Assembly (NCBI RefSeq): GCF_900172315.1
Contig: NZ_FWFV01000013.1
Span: 1 to 63,001, forward strand
Length of the DNA stretch: 63,001 nucleotides
Source: Palleronia marisminoris
Lineage (GTDB): Bacteria; Pseudomonadota; Alphaproteobacteria; Rhodobacterales; Rhodobacteraceae
Reading direction: 5' to 3'
Under the pieces are notes generated by a model. It did not search any database and had not been told where the DNA came from. It worked only from the letters and a program-made list of their open reading frames with translations. This document shows, in pieces, positions 1-7,784 of the stretch. How positions within the stretch are numbered: position 1 is the stretch's first letter; the number at the start of each line of letters is the position of its first letter. A program made the position numbers and the translations under genes.

Positions 1-325
1 CGTTCCGATGTCAACCAGTTGATTTCCGGTCTCTTTCGGTCGTCCCCTCCGCCCCGTCTGGCGTCCCGTAAGCGCCTCAGCGCCGCCGGTGAAGCGCTAT
101 CTACGGATCACAACTCACACCCGCAAGGGCTCTTCTTAGCAAAAATGAAAGTTTTTCGACGAAGACAGATCGTTGCTCAGGATGTGGTGCTTCGCGCCAT
201 TTTCAGCACAAGAACGTCGTCGCAGAAGCTTTGTTCGAACCATCTCGGTCGTGTCGCTCCACGACGGGTGCTTCAGGCGTCTCGGCCATACCGGGAATCG
301 CCCCGACTCATCGAGGTGGAAACGC
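1..325. other. Non-coding left edge, no gene supported
   Basis: Together with the terminator that follows, this stretch up to 408 carries no convincing gene. The long open frames that cross it on the plus strand run antisense into the histidine phosphatase gene, and their translations are Arg/Pro/His-rich with no recognisable domain, as expected for shadow frames in GC-rich DNA. It may hold the 5' region of a gene lying left of the window. No clear promoter was identified. Confidence 0.4.
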
Positions 326-350
326 AAAAGGCGGGGTTCCCCCCCGCCTT
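326..350 (-). terminator. Rho-independent terminator of the msrP-msrQ-phosphatase operon
   Basis: On the minus strand a perfect 9-bp GC-rich stem (plus-strand arms 328-336 and 342-350) with a 5-nt loop is followed by a short T run (the AAAA at 326-329 on the plus strand). It lies about 60 bp beyond the stop codon of the histidine phosphatase gene, in the right orientation to end that transcript. Confidence 0.75.
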
Positions 351-408
351 CTACATCCCGAACAACCGCTCCCATTCACATCCCGGCGCGTCCGGCCCCG
401 GCCGAATC

Positions 409-1203
409 CTATTCGTCACTGGACGAATCCTCATCCTCGTCAAACGGCGCATCATCGTTGGCGATGGCGAAGTGCCCCACATCCGGCTCGGCCGTCTTCA
501 AGCGGAGATAGCCGAGAACCCGGTTGTCTCGCTTTGGATCCACCACGAGGATCTCGCCCTCGTAAGCCGCAAACTCCGTCAGTTCCTGGATGTTGGTGAA
601 GTGCGAGATCACCAGCATCGGCCCTTTCCCGTCTCCACCATCCCACGTCGACACGAGCTCGCGCAGGTTCGTCACGTTCGGCGCGCCCTGCAGCGACAGC
701 AGAAGGTTCAGGTCCGCACTATCGGCCTTTGCGAAAGTCTCCCATATGCCGTCGTCGACCTGGTCGTACCCGGCCTGGAGCTGCTCGTAGGTCTGCTGGT
801 TTCGGCACCATTGGCTGACGACCACGCGCCCGAACGTGATATCGTTGAACGCCAGCAGCGCGCCGAGGTCCCGCATGTCCTTGGCCCCCTGATCGGACAG
901 GAGCCGCTGATTCTCGCAATCCGTCGGAGACACCTCCTTCTTGTCCAGTTTCGACCAGTCGGTCGGACCGTGGCGCATGAGGTAGACCACGTCGTCGCGC
1001 AGGAACATGTCGTCGAAGCTCTGGATCGGTTCGAATCGCAGGGCATTGTCGATCCGGCTCTTGTCGATGCCGCCGCCCGGCATCGGCACCGCCATCTCTC
1101 CAACGAACTGCGTGACCGGCTCGACGGCGTCAGGGCTTGGGGCGGGAACCGCCGCGCCGCCCGCAAAACTCAGAATCGCGGCGGCAAGCATTGCTCTATA
1201 CAT
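409..1203 (-). CDS. Periplasmic histidine phosphatase family protein
   Basis: 264 aa. A hydrophobic signal-like N-terminus (residues 1-20) suggests export. The histidine phosphatase signature RHG is at residues 77-79 (in YLMRHGPTDW), and a second catalytic-type His is at about 201 (VISHFTN), so the fold looks complete. The C-terminus is a run of Asp/Glu/Ser. The start ATG at 1203 lies 14 bp after the msrQ stop, so it is probably the third gene of the msrP-msrQ operon. The substrate is unknown; members of this superfamily act on phosphate monoesters. Linkage with methionine sulfoxide repair is unexplained. The fold call is firm, the function open. Confidence 0.8.
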   Translation of the reverse strand: MYRAMLAAAILSFAGGAAVPAPSPDAVEPVTQFVGEMAVPMPGGGIDKSRIDNALRFEPIQSFDDMFLRDDVVYLMRHGPTDWSKLDKKEVSPTDCENQRLLSDQGAKDMRDLGALLAFNDITFGRVVVSQWCRNQQTYEQLQAGYDQVDDGIWETFAKADSADLNLLLSLQGAPNVTNLRELVSTWDGGDGKGPMLVISHFTNIQELTEFAAYEGEILVVDPKRDNRVLGYLRLKTAEPDVGHFAIANDDAPFDEDEDSSSDE

Positions 1204-1217
1204 TCGGCATTTCCTTA

Positions 1218-1826
1218 TCAGCCGGCGAACTCGCGCCGGATCGATGGTATGCGGGTGGCCAGGAGCCCCAGCACGATCGCCAGATAGACGAGCGGCTCGA
1301 TCTCCCAGACCTTCTGCACCATCACGTAGTGGACCGCCCCCAACGCGCAAATCACGTATGTGAGCATATGGAGTCTGCGCCAGCGCATAGGGCCGAGGCG
1401 CCGGATCGAGAGATTGTTCGACGTAATCGCCACCGGCAGCAGCAGGACGAAGGCCGCCATGCCGATGGTGATGTAGGGGCGCTTCACGATGTCGGCCCAC
1501 ATCCGCGCAGGACTCTGCACATCCAGTACCGCCCAGGTCAGCAGGTGGCAGAGGACGTAGAAGAATGCGATCACTCCGATCGCCCGGCGGTGGGGCACCA
1601 GGTTTAGACCCGTCCACTTCCTGAACGGCGTGATCGCCAGAACGAGCACGAGCGCCTTCATCGCCAGATCGCCGAGCGCAAGCTCGAGCCCGTTGATTGG
1701 CTCGACGCCCAGCCCTCCGGTCAGCGCGAGGTAGAAGTACCACAGCGGCAAGAGGGCGCACGCAAAGTAGATCAACCAGCTTGGAACCTTCCGGATGGCC
1801 GCGTTCACCCGCTGGGTGCGGCTCAT
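1218..1826 (-). CDS. msrQ: MsrQ, haem-binding membrane subunit of periplasmic methionine sulfoxide reductase
   Basis: 202 aa, an integral membrane protein of the YedZ/ferric-reductase-like family with about six hydrophobic segments and conserved His residues for haem (for example in YVLCHLLTW and RRLHMLTYVICALGAVHY). MsrQ passes electrons from the quinone pool to MsrP, which repairs oxidised methionines in periplasmic proteins. Its ATG overlaps the msrP stop as TGATG, showing translational coupling. Length and gene order match the family. Confidence 0.93.
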   Translation of the reverse strand: MSRTQRVNAAIRKVPSWLIYFACALLPLWYFYLALTGGLGVEPINGLELALGDLAMKALVLVLAITPFRKWTGLNLVPHRRAIGVIAFFYVLCHLLTWAVLDVQSPARMWADIVKRPYITIGMAAFVLLLPVAITSNNLSIRRLGPMRWRRLHMLTYVICALGAVHYVMVQKVWEIEPLVYLAIVLGLLATRIPSIRREFAG

Positions 1827-2725
1827 CAATAGTTGGTCTCCAGGTCCATGCCTTCGTAGAGTGCGGCCACCTCGTCGTAGCCGTTGAACAACTGCGTATC
1901 GACCCGGCTCGAGAACAAGCCCCCGCCGATCCGCCGCTCGGTTGCCTGGCTCCAGCGGGGATGATCCACGTTCGGGTTCACATTGGCGTAGAACCCGTAT
2001 TCCTGGGGTCCGGACAGGTTCCATGTCGTCGGCGGCTGGCTGTCGGTCAACGTGATCCGCACGATCGACTTGATCGACTTGAAGCCGTATTTCCACGGCA
2101 CCACGAGGCGCATCGGCGCGCCGTTCTGGTTCGGCAGCGGCTTGTCGTAAAGACCCGTCGCCATGATCGTCAGCGGATGCATCGCCTCGTCCATGCGCAG
2201 CCCCTCGACGTAAGGCCAGTCGAGGATCGGGTAATTCTGCCCCGGCATTTCTTCAGGGCGCATCAAGGTCTGGAAGGCGACGTGCGTGGCATCCGGCTTC
2301 GGCCCGGCCATCGCGATGAGATCGGCCAATTCGAACCCCTGCCACGGAATCACCATCGACCACGCCTCGACGCAGCGAAGCCGGTAGATCCGCTCTTCGA
2401 TATCCATCTGGGACAGGATGTCCTCGAAGGCGTAGGAGCCGGGCTTGTCCACCATACCGTCGATCTCGACCGACCAGGGAGTGGTCGTCAGCTGCCCTGC
2501 ATTTTCCTTCGGATCGGTCTTGCCCGTGCCGAACTCGTAGAAGTTGTTGTACGAGGTGATCTCGTCCCAAGTGTTCGGGTCGAGCGCCTCGGCGCTTGCT
2601 TGCGCGGGCCACGCGGCACCAGCAGCAAGCGCGCCGCCCGACGCAAGAAGCGTCCGGCGGTTCATGAAAACGGGCTTGGGCGTCACATCGCGACGCGAAA
2701 GATCGTTCGTCCAGCGGCGGGCCAT
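1826..2725 (-). CDS. msrP: MsrP, molybdopterin-dependent periplasmic methionine sulfoxide reductase catalytic subunit
   Basis: 299 aa, sulfite-oxidase-fold molybdoenzyme (formerly YedY). A twin-arginine signal (RRTLLASGG, about residues 23-31) follows a short N-terminal extension, as is usual in this family. The Mo-ligand Cys is at about 118 (YRLRCVEAW). It reduces methionine sulfoxide in periplasmic proteins using electrons from MsrQ. The ATG at 2725 was chosen because AGGAG sits 5 nt upstream; a GTG at 2731 is the alternative. It is the first gene of the operon. moaD and moaE, needed for its cofactor, lie 8 kb away. Confidence 0.94.
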   Translation of the reverse strand: MARRWTNDLSRRDVTPKPVFMNRRTLLASGGALAAGAAWPAQASAEALDPNTWDEITSYNNFYEFGTGKTDPKENAGQLTTTPWSVEIDGMVDKPGSYAFEDILSQMDIEERIYRLRCVEAWSMVIPWQGFELADLIAMAGPKPDATHVAFQTLMRPEEMPGQNYPILDWPYVEGLRMDEAMHPLTIMATGLYDKPLPNQNGAPMRLVVPWKYGFKSIKSIVRITLTDSQPPTTWNLSGPQEYGFYANVNPNVDHPRWSQATERRIGGGLFSSRVDTQLFNGYDEVAALYEGMDLETNY

Positions 2726-2859
2726 GGGCACTCCTATCGGGCTACGGTTCGCAGAAATAGCGCTCGGCGGGGCTATCGCAAATCACACTACGATGACCTT
2801 CTGGACGGCGACCAGCCGTCGCGGCATGGTCCGCACAACAATCCAGGGGTGCCCCTTTC

Positions 2860-3441
2860 ATGATCATTCTCTGCGCCGTTCTCGGCTATCTCGTGGGCTC
2901 GGTGCCCTTCGGCCTCGTCATCACGCGGGCTTTCGGGCTGGGAGATCTGCGGCAGATCGGGTCGGGAAACATCGGCGCGACGAACGTCTTGCGGACCGGC
3001 AGCAAACCGGCGGCGCTGCTCACCTTGATCTGTGACATCGGCAAGGGAGCGTTTGCGGTCGTCGTCGCCCGGTGGCTGATCGGCGACCTCGCGGCCCTCG
3101 CCGCGGGCGGAGGCGCCTTTATCGGGCACTGCTATCCGCTTTACCTCGGTTTCAAGGGCGGAAAAGGGGTCGCGACGTTCCTCGGCACGACGCTGGCCCT
3201 GACGTGGCCAGTGGGGCTATTGGTCTGCGCGACGTGGCTCGTGACGGCGGCGCTGACGCGCATCTCGTCGCTCTCGGCGCTGGTGGCGGCCGCCATGGCG
3301 CCGATCTGGGCGCTGTTCCTCGGACTTCCCTGGGCCGCGCTAACGATGGGGGTGATGGCGGTGTTCATCTTCCTGCGGCACCACGCAAACATCTCGCGGC
3401 TGCGCGCAGGAACGGAGCCGAAGATCGGCAAGAAGCCGTGA
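2860..3441 (+). CDS. plsY: PlsY, acyl-phosphate:glycerol-3-phosphate acyltransferase
   Basis: 193 aa, polytopic inner-membrane enzyme that acylates glycerol-3-phosphate with acyl-phosphate to make lysophosphatidate, the first step of phospholipid synthesis. Family motifs are clear: GSVPFG near residue 12, GSGNIGATN at about 38-46, and GGKGVAT at about 104. It is divergent from msrP, with about 135 bp between them that presumably holds both promoters. The next gene starts inside its stop codon. Confidence 0.96.
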   Translation: MIILCAVLGYLVGSVPFGLVITRAFGLGDLRQIGSGNIGATNVLRTGSKPAALLTLICDIGKGAFAVVVARWLIGDLAALAAGGGAFIGHCYPLYLGFKGGKGVATFLGTTLALTWPVGLLVCATWLVTAALTRISSLSALVAAAMAPIWALFLGLPWAALTMGVMAVFIFLRHHANISRLRAGTEPKIGKKP

Positions 3442-3701
3442 GAGACTTCCTCGCCGCCTTCGACCGGCTGCCGGTCGGGGCATTCACGGCGCAGTACGAC
3501 GGACGCAGCTATAGGGCGATGCGCGCACAGTTTGCCGATGGAAAAAGCGAGAAGCTGGTGGCCGAGGAAGCCGGTGGTCCGGATTACATCAGCCTCAATC
3601 TCTATCGCCTGAGCGATGGCAGGGCGCTTCTGAAACCCTGCGAGATGCCCGAGGCGAAGGTGCGTGCGTTCGTGCTCGGGCTTCGGATCGGCGAGCCGTA
3701 G
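3438..3701 (+). CDS. Small conserved-type hypothetical protein coupled to plsY
   Basis: 87 aa, read from a GTG that overlaps the plsY stop (GTGA). The frame has ordinary codon use and a globular composition (for example SYRAMRAQFADGKSEK and the C-terminal VLGLRIGEP), with no signal peptide, membrane segment or known motif. The overlap argues that it is translated after plsY. I do not recognise the family. The frame is open further upstream, but that part lies antisense-like inside plsY and is not credible. Confidence 0.65.
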   Translation: MRDFLAAFDRLPVGAFTAQYDGRSYRAMRAQFADGKSEKLVAEEAGGPDYISLNLYRLSDGRALLKPCEMPEAKVRAFVLGLRIGEP

Positions 3702-3722
3702 CCCACCGATCCTGCTGAGCGC

Positions 3723-3983
3723 TTACGGGCAGGCGGCGGTGTAACGCTGGCCCATCGAGTTCTCGTAGACGCAGTTGCCGTTGTTGTTGCGGCCGATGTA
3801 ATTGCCGGCCGCGGCACCGACGGCACCGCCGATCAGCGCGCCCGCAACGCGGTCATCGTCGCCCGAGACGGCGGCGCCAGTGGCAGCGCCCAGCGCGGCG
3901 CCGGTCAGCGCGCCCTGGTTGTTCGTGGTCTGGCAGCCGGCCATCAGCGCGACGACGGGCAGAGCAAGCAGGATCTTCTTCAT
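3723..3983 (-). CDS. Glycine-zipper outer-membrane-type lipoprotein
   Basis: 86 aa. The N-terminus is a lipoprotein signal with lipobox LMAGC (Cys at about 17), so the mature protein should be lipid-anchored. The body is a glycine-zipper repeat (GAALGAATGAAVSG, then GALIGGAVGAAAGNYIG) like the YMGG/2TM glycine-zipper families, which tend to form membrane-embedded oligomers. The C-terminal tail holds two Cys residues. It stands alone, with 114 bp of intergenic DNA before gshA. The exact role is unknown. Confidence 0.85.
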   Translation of the reverse strand: MKKILLALPVVALMAGCQTTNNQGALTGAALGAATGAAVSGDDDRVAGALIGGAVGAAAGNYIGRNNNGNCVYENSMGQRYTAACP

Positions 3984-4097
3984 CAGGTATCTCCCAGTTA
4001 AACCTGAAGCAGAACCTACGTCGACAATTCGGCGCGTCCAGCGTCTTCACTGTCGCAATTGGCTATTTTCCGCCGTCAATCCCTGTGATTGCGGGTT

Positions 4098-5468
4098 TCA
4101 GTACGAAAATTCGCCGAAAACCCGTGTCACATCTTCGTTCCAGTCGCCGTCGAAACGCGCCATCAAGTCGTCGGCCGGCACGCTCCCGCTTTCCACGCTT
4201 TCCTTCAGGGCGTTCAAGAAGTGCGACTCGTCGGGAATCATGCCGCCGGCACCCGGCTTCGCACGCGCCCGCAGCCCGGCATCCGCAATCTCGACGCAGG
4301 TCGCGGCGAGTTGCTGCATGTCGATCCCCTCGACCTTCGCCTGCAACCCGTGGACCGACGCTTCGACCCGCAGCGCCTCGCGCTGCTCGGCCGTCCAGTC
4401 CTTCACGACATCCCAAGCGGCATCCAGCGACGTCTGGTCGTAGCAGATCCCGACCCAGAACGCCGGCAGCGCGCAGAGCCTGCGCCACGGCCCGCCATCC
4501 GCGCCCCGCATCTCGAGGAACTTCTTGATCCGCGCCTCGGGAAAGATCGTGGTCAGGTGGTCGGCCCAGTCCGACAGGGTCGGCTTCTCGCCCGGCAGCG
4601 CCGGAAGCTCGCCCTTCATGAAGTCGCGGAAGGACTGGCCCAGCGCGTCGACATATTTCCCGTCGCGATAGACAAAGTACATCGGCACATCGAGCGCGTA
4701 GTCCACCCACCGCTCGAACCCGAAGCCGTCCTCGAACACGAAGGGCAGCATCCCTGTCCGGTCCGCATCCAGGTCGCGCCAAACGCGCGAGCGCCAGGAC
4801 TTGTGCCCGTTCGGCTTCCCTTCGAGGAACGGAGAGTTCGCGAAAAGCGCAGTCGCCACCGGCTGCAGCGCCAGCGCGACCCGCAGCTTCTGCACCATGT
4901 CGGACTCGGACGCGAAGTCGAGGTTCACCTGAACTGTACAGGTCCGACGCATCATCGTCAGGCCCATCGAGCCGACCTTCCGCATGTAGCCGTCCATCAG
5001 CTTGTAGCGGCCTTTGGGCATCAGGGGCATGTCGTCATGCGTCCAATGCGGCGCAGCGCCAAGCCCGATGAACCCCACGCCGATCCGGTCGGCCACGGCC
5101 TTCACCTGGGCCAGGTGGTCGTTCACCTCGTCGCAGGTCTCGTGGATGGTCTCGAGCGTCGCACCCGACAGCTCGAGCTGCCCGCCGGGTTCGAGCGAGA
5201 TGTTGGCGCCGTCCTTCTCGAGGCCGATCAGGTGCCCGCCCTCTTCGACGGGGGTCCAGTCGAACTGGTCCCGGAGGCCCGAGAGCATCGCGTGGATCGA
5301 GCGCTCTCCCTCGTACGGAAGCGGTTTCAACGTGTCCTTGCAGTAGCCGAACTTCTCGTGCTCGGTCCCGATGCGCCACTGATCCTTGGGCTTGCAGCCC
5401 GCGGCGAGGTACTCCGCCAGTTGCTCGTGGCTTTCGACGGGGCCGCCGCCGGACTGGGGAATCGACAT
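4098..5468 (-). CDS. gshA: Glutamate-cysteine ligase, plant/alphaproteobacterial type
   Basis: 456 aa, ATP-dependent ligase for the first step of glutathione synthesis (gamma-glutamylcysteine). It matches the plant-like GCL class used by alphaproteobacteria: GTEHEKFGY near residue 40, SLEPGGQLELSG near 96, TCTVQVNLD in the middle, and a closing RFDGDWNEDV segment. The ATG at 5468 follows a purine-rich GAGAGAAG; the open frame extends 26 codons upstream without a better start. It is downstream of rsmE and the membrane protein at 5524-6033 on the same strand, probably one transcript. Confidence 0.95.
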   Translation of the reverse strand: MSIPQSGGGPVESHEQLAEYLAAGCKPKDQWRIGTEHEKFGYCKDTLKPLPYEGERSIHAMLSGLRDQFDWTPVEEGGHLIGLEKDGANISLEPGGQLELSGATLETIHETCDEVNDHLAQVKAVADRIGVGFIGLGAAPHWTHDDMPLMPKGRYKLMDGYMRKVGSMGLTMMRRTCTVQVNLDFASESDMVQKLRVALALQPVATALFANSPFLEGKPNGHKSWRSRVWRDLDADRTGMLPFVFEDGFGFERWVDYALDVPMYFVYRDGKYVDALGQSFRDFMKGELPALPGEKPTLSDWADHLTTIFPEARIKKFLEMRGADGGPWRRLCALPAFWVGICYDQTSLDAAWDVVKDWTAEQREALRVEASVHGLQAKVEGIDMQQLAATCVEIADAGLRARAKPGAGGMIPDESHFLNALKESVESGSVPADDLMARFDGDWNEDVTRVFGEFSY

Positions 5469-5523
5469 TGCTTCTCTCTCGCCGTGCTGTCGCCGTTGGA
5501 CTTGGCCCCCGGCTATCTGGAAG

Positions 5524-6033
5524 TCAACTGAGCCGCTCAGGCGCACGCGTCCACAGCACCCGTGCGCCAGGTGAGGGGTCTCTCAGCGCCTCGACCGCGG
5601 CACCCTCATCGAACCCCGGAAGCGCGGAGAGCGCGTCGAACAAGGCCCCCGCCCCTTCGGCGTTCGCGGGAACGGCGATCCGACGCTCCTGCTCGTCGGC
5701 CAGGTGCCAGACCGGCGAGCCGCCGCCGCCGCGGTGAATCGCGACATTGGCCAGCGTGTCGGCCGAAACCGCGCCGCCGCCCGTCCCGGACAAGTAGGTG
5801 ATCTGCCGCTCGGTCACGTTCACCACGCCGGCTCCGCCGCCGTCGCGCGGGCGGCGCAGGCGCACCATCGCCTCACGCAGGATCGCCGCCCCGCCGATCG
5901 CGACGACCACACCGACCCAGCGCATCACGCCATAGGACCCGACCGCCCACCAAAGCCCGACCGAAACGGCCCCGAGCCCCACGGCGGCCTCGCGCCACCT
6001 GAGGATCTGAGCGAGCGCGTCGCCGCGGATCAT
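5524..6033 (-). CDS. Hypothetical membrane protein between rsmE and gshA
   Basis: 169 aa. There are two hydrophobic segments near the N-terminus (about residues 20-40 and 45-62), then a basic loop and a cytosolic domain of about 100 residues rich in Gly/Ala, with the stretch ERQITYLSGTGGG. It starts by ATGA overlap with the rsmE stop and ends 55 bp before gshA. I do not recognise a named family. The placement between rsmE and gshA suggests a housekeeping gene in this lineage rather than a recent arrival. Confidence 0.75.
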   Translation of the reverse strand: MIRGDALAQILRWREAAVGLGAVSVGLWWAVGSYGVMRWVGVVVAIGGAAILREAMVRLRRPRDGGGAGVVNVTERQITYLSGTGGGAVSADTLANVAIHRGGGGSPVWHLADEQERRIAVPANAEGAGALFDALSALPGFDEGAAVEALRDPSPGARVLWTRAPERLS

Positions 6034-6752
6034 GCCCAGTCTCCAAGCGCCTGCTGCCACAGCGTCAAGGCCGCCACCGTCGCGGTATCGGCACGCAGGA
6101 TCCGCGGCCCGAGGCTGACCGGATGAGCCACCTCAAGCCGCTGCAACCGGGCGCGTTCCTGCTCGGAAAACCCGCCCTCTGGCCCGATCAGGATCGCCCA
6201 GGGTCCAGGCGGCAGGTCGGAAAGCACATCCGCCACTCCGGCAAGACCCTCGTCGCAGAACAGGATGCGCCGCGTCTCGTCCCAGCCGTCCAGCAGGTCC
6301 GACAGCTTCACGGCATCGGCGACATCGGGAACGTAGTTGCCACCGCATTGCTCGGCCGCCTCGACGGCATGGGCCTGCAGCCGGTCCTGCCGGATACGCT
6401 CGGCATTGGTGAACTCGGTCACCACGGGGCAGATCCGCGCGGCACCCAACTCGACGGCCTTCTCGACGATGAAATCCGTCCGCTGCTTCTTGATCGGTGC
6501 GAACAGCAGCCAGACATCCGGTGCATCCCGCTGCGGCGCGATCTGCTCCACACAGGCAAGCACTCCGGCCTTCTTGCGCGCCTCGATCACCTCGGCGCGC
6601 CACGTCCCGTCGCGACCGTTGAACGCCTCGATCACCTCGCCCTCGCTCCGGCGCATGACCCCGAAGAGATAATGCGCCTGTGCCTGGTTCAGCGGGACGG
6701 TTTGCGCCGGACCAAGCGGATGCTCTACAAAGAGGCGGATCGTCGAGGGCAT
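6030..6752 (-). CDS. rsmE: RsmE, 16S rRNA (uracil(1498)-N(3))-methyltransferase
   Basis: 240 aa, SPOUT-class SAM-dependent methyltransferase of 16S rRNA U1498. Family signatures include the N-terminal MPSTIRLFVEHPL, KKQRTDFIVEKAVELG, AAEQCGGNYVP, and the knot loop LIGPEGGFSEQE followed by SLGPRILRADTATVAAL at the C-terminus. The start at 6752 gives the usual family length; 23 further upstream codons are open but Ala/Ser-rich and would overlap ubiA. It is divergent from ubiA with the two starts essentially touching. Confidence 0.95.
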   Translation of the reverse strand: MPSTIRLFVEHPLGPAQTVPLNQAQAHYLFGVMRRSEGEVIEAFNGRDGTWRAEVIEARKKAGVLACVEQIAPQRDAPDVWLLFAPIKKQRTDFIVEKAVELGAARICPVVTEFTNAERIRQDRLQAHAVEAAEQCGGNYVPDVADAVKLSDLLDGWDETRRILFCDEGLAGVADVLSDLPPGPWAILIGPEGGFSEQERARLQRLEVAHPVSLGPRILRADTATVAALTLWQQALGDWA

Positions 6753-6768
6753 GCAGAGGAGTCCAATC

Positions 6769-7725
6769 GTGGCGGAAGCAGAGGCGACGAAAGGCCAGGT
6801 AGCCGACGCCGTCAAGGGCAACTGGGTCGATCACCTCGCCCCGCCCGCGACACGACCCTACCTGCGCCTGTCGCGGGCTGATCGGCCCATCGGAACGTGG
6901 CTGCTGCTGTTGCCCTGCTGGTGGGGTCTGCTGCTCGCGGCCGCCGCCGACAGCCGGTTCGGACTGCAGGGGCTGTGGATCGCGGCTGGCTGCGCGCTTG
7001 GAGCGTTCCTCATGCGGGGGGCGGGCTGCACCTGGAACGACATCACCGACCGCGAGATCGACGCCAGCGTCGCGCGCACCCGGTCCCGCCCGATCCCCTC
7101 GGGCGCAGTCTCGCCCAAACAGGCCCTCGCCTGGCTGGTCGCGCAATCCCTGGTGGCTTTCTGCATCCTCCTGACCTTCAACCTGAACGCCATCCTGCTG
7201 GGCGTCCTGTCGCTGCTGCCCGTCGCGGTCTATCCCTTCGCCAAGCGCTTCACCTGGTGGCCGCAAGTCTTTCTGGGCCTCGCCTTCAACTGGGGCGCGC
7301 TTCTGGCGTGGACGGCGATGCATGGCGCGCTCGCGTGGCCGGCGGTGGTCCTCTACCTCGCCGGGATCGCATGGACGCTCTTCTACGACACGATCTATGC
7401 CTACCAGGACGCCGAGGACGACGTGCTGATCGGGGTAAAGTCCACCGCCCGCCTGTTCGGAGACCGCCCGAAGCCCTGGCTGCGCGGCTTTATGGTGGCG
7501 GCCTGCCTGCTGATGACCGTGGCGGTCGTGCTTGCGCTCGCCGACACGAACATCCTGACTCTCGTCCTGGCCCTCGGGGCGCCGTGGGCCATGGGCTGGC
7601 ACATGGCCTGGCAGCTTTCGCGGTTCGACCACGAAGACACGCAGACGTGTCTCAACCTCTTCCGCGCAAACCGCGATACGGGGCTTCTGGCTGCGCTGTT
7701 TCTCGCTCTTGCGATGCTCGCCTGA
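6769..7725 (+). CDS. ubiA: UbiA, 4-hydroxybenzoate octaprenyltransferase
   Basis: 318 aa, polytopic prenyltransferase joining a polyprenyl chain to 4-hydroxybenzoate in ubiquinone synthesis. The first aspartate-rich motif NDITDREID is at about 90-98; the second (YAYQDAEDD) is near 210. The GTG at 6769 is preferred because AGGAG lies 8 nt upstream; an ATG at 6751 would add six residues and sits on the rsmE start codon. About nine hydrophobic segments are visible. Quinone supply links it functionally to petABC and msrQ. Confidence 0.93.
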   Translation: MAEAEATKGQVADAVKGNWVDHLAPPATRPYLRLSRADRPIGTWLLLLPCWWGLLLAAAADSRFGLQGLWIAAGCALGAFLMRGAGCTWNDITDREIDASVARTRSRPIPSGAVSPKQALAWLVAQSLVAFCILLTFNLNAILLGVLSLLPVAVYPFAKRFTWWPQVFLGLAFNWGALLAWTAMHGALAWPAVVLYLAGIAWTLFYDTIYAYQDAEDDVLIGVKSTARLFGDRPKPWLRGFMVAACLLMTVAVVLALADTNILTLVLALGAPWAMGWHMAWQLSRFDHEDTQTCLNLFRANRDTGLLAALFLALAMLA

Positions 7726-7784
7726 TGGACGCGAAACAAGCCGCCGGATAGACGAACAGCACCGAAACGACGCCGAAGGCCCCC

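Noticed and set aside
1204-1761. N-terminal extension of the histidine phosphatase frame into msrQ
   Set aside because: Out of frame with msrQ and Arg-rich; the ATG at 1203 gives a normal signal peptide.
6751-6768. ATG at 6751 as the ubiA start
   Set aside because: It would sit on the rsmE start codon and lacks a ribosome site, while the GTG at 6769 has AGGAG 8 nt upstream; both remain possible.
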